A DNA stretch of 9,041 bases, from positions 1 through 9,041 of the forward strand of contig DASZMJ010000560.1 in the NCBI GenBank assembly GCA_035551935.1, in the 5' to 3' direction. Positions 6,863-9,041 of the stretch are shown one piece after another. Positions within the stretch are counted from its first letter, which is position 1, and each line of letters starts with the position of its first letter. This stretch comes from DASZMJ01 sp035551935 (GTDB lineage: Bacteria > Planctomycetota > Planctomycetia > Isosphaerales > Isosphaeraceae). Made by a program: the position numbers and the translations under genes. The notes under the pieces are model-generated. The model was not told where the DNA came from and ran no database searches. It saw only the letters and a program-made list of their open reading frames with translations.

Positions 6863-6964
6863 GTCTCGCGGCAGGGTCGGGGAGGGGGGTGGGTCGCGGG
6901 TCGCGCGTGCGGTTCGGTCCCCACTAGACTATCCGAGCGACAGCCGGCACCGCAGCGGCCGTCT

Positions 6965-6973
6965 TGGTAAATT
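6965..6973 (+). promoter_or_regulatory. Candidate extended -10 promoter for the outer-membrane efflux gene
   Basis: TGGTAAATT (TG, one base, TAAATT, 4 of 6 to TATAAT) lies in the only AT-rich patch of the divergent intergenic region (about 6965-6990). No convincing -35 hexamer precedes it. Transcription would start near 6980, about 160 bases before ATG 7143. For the minus-strand operon the best -10-like hexamer is GATAGT (6933-6928), which also lacks a -35 and is weaker still. Confidence 0.3.
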
Positions 6974-6993
6974 CTTCTTCAGGGAAAATGCGC

Positions 6994-7009
6994 CGGCACG
7001 GCCGTGCCG
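6994..7009. promoter_or_regulatory. Perfect 16-bp palindrome, candidate operator in the divergent region
   Basis: CGGCACGGCCGTGCCG is a perfect two-fold palindrome with no central spacer. The half-site CGGCAC appears a third time at 6945-6950, within the 8-base repeat GCCGGCAC (6943-6950 and 6992-6999). The palindrome lies just downstream of the AT-rich patch and the candidate promoter at 6965-6973, where a repressor would block transcription. The symmetry fits a dimeric regulator such as a TetR- or MarR-type protein, but no regulator gene is in the window. A loop-less palindrome is not a good terminator. Confidence 0.4.
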
Positions 7010-7142
7010 ATAGTTGAGGGCGACGGGGACGAGGCCGGAGCTCTCCCCGCCTCTGGAAGAGGCCGTCCGGGACGGGCGGCGGGCGTTCGGGCCGGGGCCC
7101 CTTTGCCGAGGGGCGTCGGCCCGGGAAGCAGGATGCAATCTC

Positions 7143-9002
7143 ATGCCCCGAAAACCGACCTTCGCGCCGCTGGCCGTCGGGCTGGGCCTGGCCCTGGCCG
7201 GGACGACGGCCCTGGCGGATGACCCCCCGGCTTCGAGGTCCTTGCCCGCGCCCCGACCGGCCCCCGCCGCCGGTTCGCCCGACTGGGTGCCCGGCCCGCC
7301 GGCCCCGGCCAGGCCCAAGGCCGCGGCGAAGCCGACCGCCGGTCCCGACCACAACCGGCCCTCGACCACGGCCCGCGGCCCGCGGCCCGCGGCCCCCGCG
7401 CCCGCCGCCCCCGTCGCGGCGCGGCCGAGGGCCGACGCCACGGTCCGGCGGGCCCAGGCCGGGCCGGCCGGCGCGGGGATGATCCCGCCGTCGGGCTCGA
7501 CGCCCAACGGCGTGACCTCGACGATGGTCGGCGGCCAGTCGATCAGCCTCCAGGTGGCCCTCTACGGCGCCTTGACGAACAACCCCGACCTCGTCGCGCT
7601 CCGTCAGGGGACCCCGCAGGGCGCCTCGCCCGAGGCCGTCGAGGTCGCGCGCCACTTCCCGACGACCTTGAACCCCGTCCTCTGGCTCGACTACCGGCCA
7701 ATCACCCTGATCCCCACCGACACCTTCGGCACGGGCAGCCCCGGCGGCAGCAGCGGCACCGGCACCGGGGGGACGACCACGACCAACAAGCACGGCGGCT
7801 TCTATCACTACGGGCAGGATTATCTCTATCTTTCTCTGCGACAGCCGATCGAGCTCGGGCACCAGACGACCTCGCGGTACCAGATCGCCAAGGCGGCCCT
7901 GGAGCAGCAGCGCTGGACGGTCTTCCAGGCCGAGCTGACGGCCCTGGTCCAGACCTACCGCTTCTTCCAGACGGCCGCCTACCGCCGCGAGCGGCTGCGG
8001 GTGGCCGAGCAGCTCGCCGACTTCAACGACCGGCTCTTGCAGACCCTGAAGCGGCGGTCGGAGGCCAACCAGGTCACCGTCGCCGACGTGGCTTTGGCGA
8101 CCGTCGAGAGCCGGGCGTCTCGGCAGCAGGTCAAGGCGGCGCGGCAGGACTACCTGACGGCCCTGGCCGACCTCCGCAACCAGGTCGGCATCCCCGAGGC
8201 CGCCGGCGCCATCGAGCCGCTCGGCGAATTCACCCTGCCGGCGTACATCCCGCCGGTCGACGAGAACCAGATGGTCGGCGCCGCCCTGGCCAACCGCCCC
8301 GACATCCGCGCCGCCCGGGCCCAGGTCTCCGGCAGCTCCGCCGCGGTCCGGCTGGCCCGCGGCGACTGCATCCCCAGCCCGGTCATCGGCCCCGAGTACG
8401 AGATGGACGAGGCGGGGGTGCAGTACATCGGCTTCGTCTACATCACCCCGATCCCGGTCCTCAACACCGGCAGGCCGCTGGTCCGCCAGCGCGAGGCCGA
8501 GCAGCGGCGGGCCTGCATCGCCTTGCAGCAGGCGCAGCAACGGGCCGTCTCGCAGGTCCGCGCCGCCGTCGCCCGCTGGAACGGCGCCACCGACCTGGTC
8601 AACGACTCGACCGGCCTGACCGCCGAGATGGCCAAGGAAGTCGGCACCCTCGAACGCCTCTTCGAGGCCAACCAGACCGACCTGACCCGCCTGATGCAAG
8701 GCCGGCAGCGGCTGATCCAGCTCGAGACCTCGCGGCTCGACGCCGTCTGGGCGGCTACGCAGGCGCAGGCCGACCTCCTGCTGGCCCTCGGCACGCCGAC
8801 TCTGATCAACGCCATGCTCCAGCAGGCCCGGCGCGACTCCGGCCCGTCGTCGCCCGCGTCCGCTCCGGCCCCCGCATCCGGCCCGCCCCCCGCCGCAACC
8901 CCCGCGCCGTTCCGGCCCGCCGCCGCGGCCCCCGCCGGGCCCCGGCCGCCGCAGCCGACCCGGGTCGGCGCCGCCGCCGCCGCGTCGGCACCGAAAATGT
9001 AA
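7143..9002 (+). CDS. TolC-like outer-membrane efflux protein
   Basis: Outer-membrane channel component of a tripartite efflux system (OEP/TolC family), 619 residues against about 420-490 for typical members. A Sec signal peptide ends at ALA|D after residue 25; there is no lipobox. Residues 26-115 are a Pro/Ala-rich stretch. The family repeat starts near 133 (SLQVALYGALTNNPDL) and continues in the second half at 376 (MVGAALANRPDIRAARAQV). Long helices span about 245-350 and 445-550, and beta segments lie near 178-235 and 412-440 (VIGPEYEMDEAG, then ITPIPVLNTG). A Gly/Ser/Thr loop at 195-215 interrupts the first beta hairpin. The C-terminus (563-619) is again Pro/Ala-rich. I chose ATG 7143 over the in-frame ATG at 7014 because the signal peptide starts there and AGGA (7130-7133) lies 9 bases upstream. 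It is divergent from the fusion-protein/pump operon, across 293 bases that both could use for control. It is very probably the partner of that pump, inferred from position. Confidence 0.93.
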   Translation: MPRKPTFAPLAVGLGLALAGTTALADDPPASRSLPAPRPAPAAGSPDWVPGPPAPARPKAAAKPTAGPDHNRPSTTARGPRPAAPAPAAPVAARPRADATVRRAQAGPAGAGMIPPSGSTPNGVTSTMVGGQSISLQVALYGALTNNPDLVALRQGTPQGASPEAVEVARHFPTTLNPVLWLDYRPITLIPTDTFGTGSPGGSSGTGTGGTTTTNKHGGFYHYGQDYLYLSLRQPIELGHQTTSRYQIAKAALEQQRWTVFQAELTALVQTYRFFQTAAYRRERLRVAEQLADFNDRLLQTLKRRSEANQVTVADVALATVESRASRQQVKAARQDYLTALADLRNQVGIPEAAGAIEPLGEFTLPAYIPPVDENQMVGAALANRPDIRAARAQVSGSSAAVRLARGDCIPSPVIGPEYEMDEAGVQYIGFVYITPIPVLNTGRPLVRQREAEQRRACIALQQAQQRAVSQVRAAVARWNGATDLVNDSTGLTAEMAKEVGTLERLFEANQTDLTRLMQGRQRLIQLETSRLDAVWAATQAQADLLLALGTPTLINAMLQQARRDSGPSSPASAPAPASGPPPAATPAPFRPAAAAPAGPRPPQPTRVGAAAAASAPKM

Positions 9003-9041
9003 GCCTCTCCGGGGGCGGACTCGACGCCGCCCCTGGGAGGC
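9003..9041 (+). terminator. Hairpin after the outer-membrane gene, cut by the window end
   Basis: Directly after the TAA, GCCTCTC (9003-9009) pairs with GGGAGGC (9035-9041, one G-U pair) and GGGGCGG (9012-9018) pairs with CCGCCCC (9027-9033). The two stems are separated by a small internal loop and closed by an 8-base loop. The stem is of terminator strength, but the window stops at its base, so any T-run cannot be seen. Confidence 0.6.

Noticed and set aside
5362..6927. Open reading frame of 521 codons antisense to the membrane-fusion protein
   Set aside because: Leu/Asp/Gly/Arg-rich shadow of the adaptor gene; the minus-strand frame carries the lipobox and lipoyl motifs.
6928..7014. Pair of divergent GATAGT hexamers (6933-6928 minus, 7009-7014 plus) as mirrored promoters
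   Set aside because: Neither has a plausible -35 element at 16-18 bases, and a 6-base inverted match over this distance is expected by chance.
6924..8699. Minus-strand ORF of 591 codons antisense to the outer-membrane gene, and a shorter one at 6929-7507
   Set aside because: No domain is recognisable and the composition is that of a reverse-strand shadow. The plus strand encodes a clear TolC-family protein.

Overview
The window is very GC-rich (well over 65% G+C by eye) and carries four protein genes and no RNA genes or mobile elements. The layout and protein style fit a planctomycete, most likely of the Isosphaeraceae/Gemmata type. The clues are a secreted protein with long Met-Gly repeats, Pro/Ala-rich extensions on an outer-membrane protein, Lys/Asp/Glu-rich runs in a periplasmic lipoprotein, and long spurious ORFs opposite every gene. 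This placement is an inference from style, not from a marker gene.

Layout. Positions 1-253 are non-coding, with a possible upstream terminator hairpin, an extended -10-like promoter and a leader hairpin. A secreted Met/Gly-repeat protein of unknown function follows at 254-1936 (+), closed by a strong intrinsic terminator. Positions 1937-2188 lie between convergent genes and hold that terminator plus two opposed arrays of imperfect 7-bp repeats. Positions 2189-6849 (-) form a two-gene operon: a membrane-fusion lipoprotein first, then an RND inner-membrane pump, joined by a 4-bp ATGA overlap. Positions 6850-7142 are a divergent intergenic region with a perfect 16-bp palindrome. Positions 7143-9002 (+) encode a TolC-like outer-membrane efflux protein, followed by a hairpin cut by the window end.

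How the parts work together. The fusion lipoprotein, the RND pump and the TolC-like protein are the three parts of a tripartite proton-driven efflux system that would span both membranes. The outer-membrane gene is transcribed away from the other two, so the shared intergenic region is the natural place for joint control. No regulator gene is present. The pump looks mixed: its periplasmic part resembles heavy-metal RND pumps, but its proton-relay residues (Asp-Asp in TM4, Lys in TM10) are of the AcrB/multidrug type, and the CusA copper-binding methionines are absent by hand alignment. Its substrate is therefore open. Whether the Met-rich secreted protein belongs to the same system is unknown, because it is convergent and separately transcribed.

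The most unusual points are the long Met-Gly tandem repeats, the roughly 40-residue charged insert inside the fusion protein's barrel domain, the mixed character of the pump, the 16-bp palindrome with extra half-sites, and the opposed heptamer arrays.
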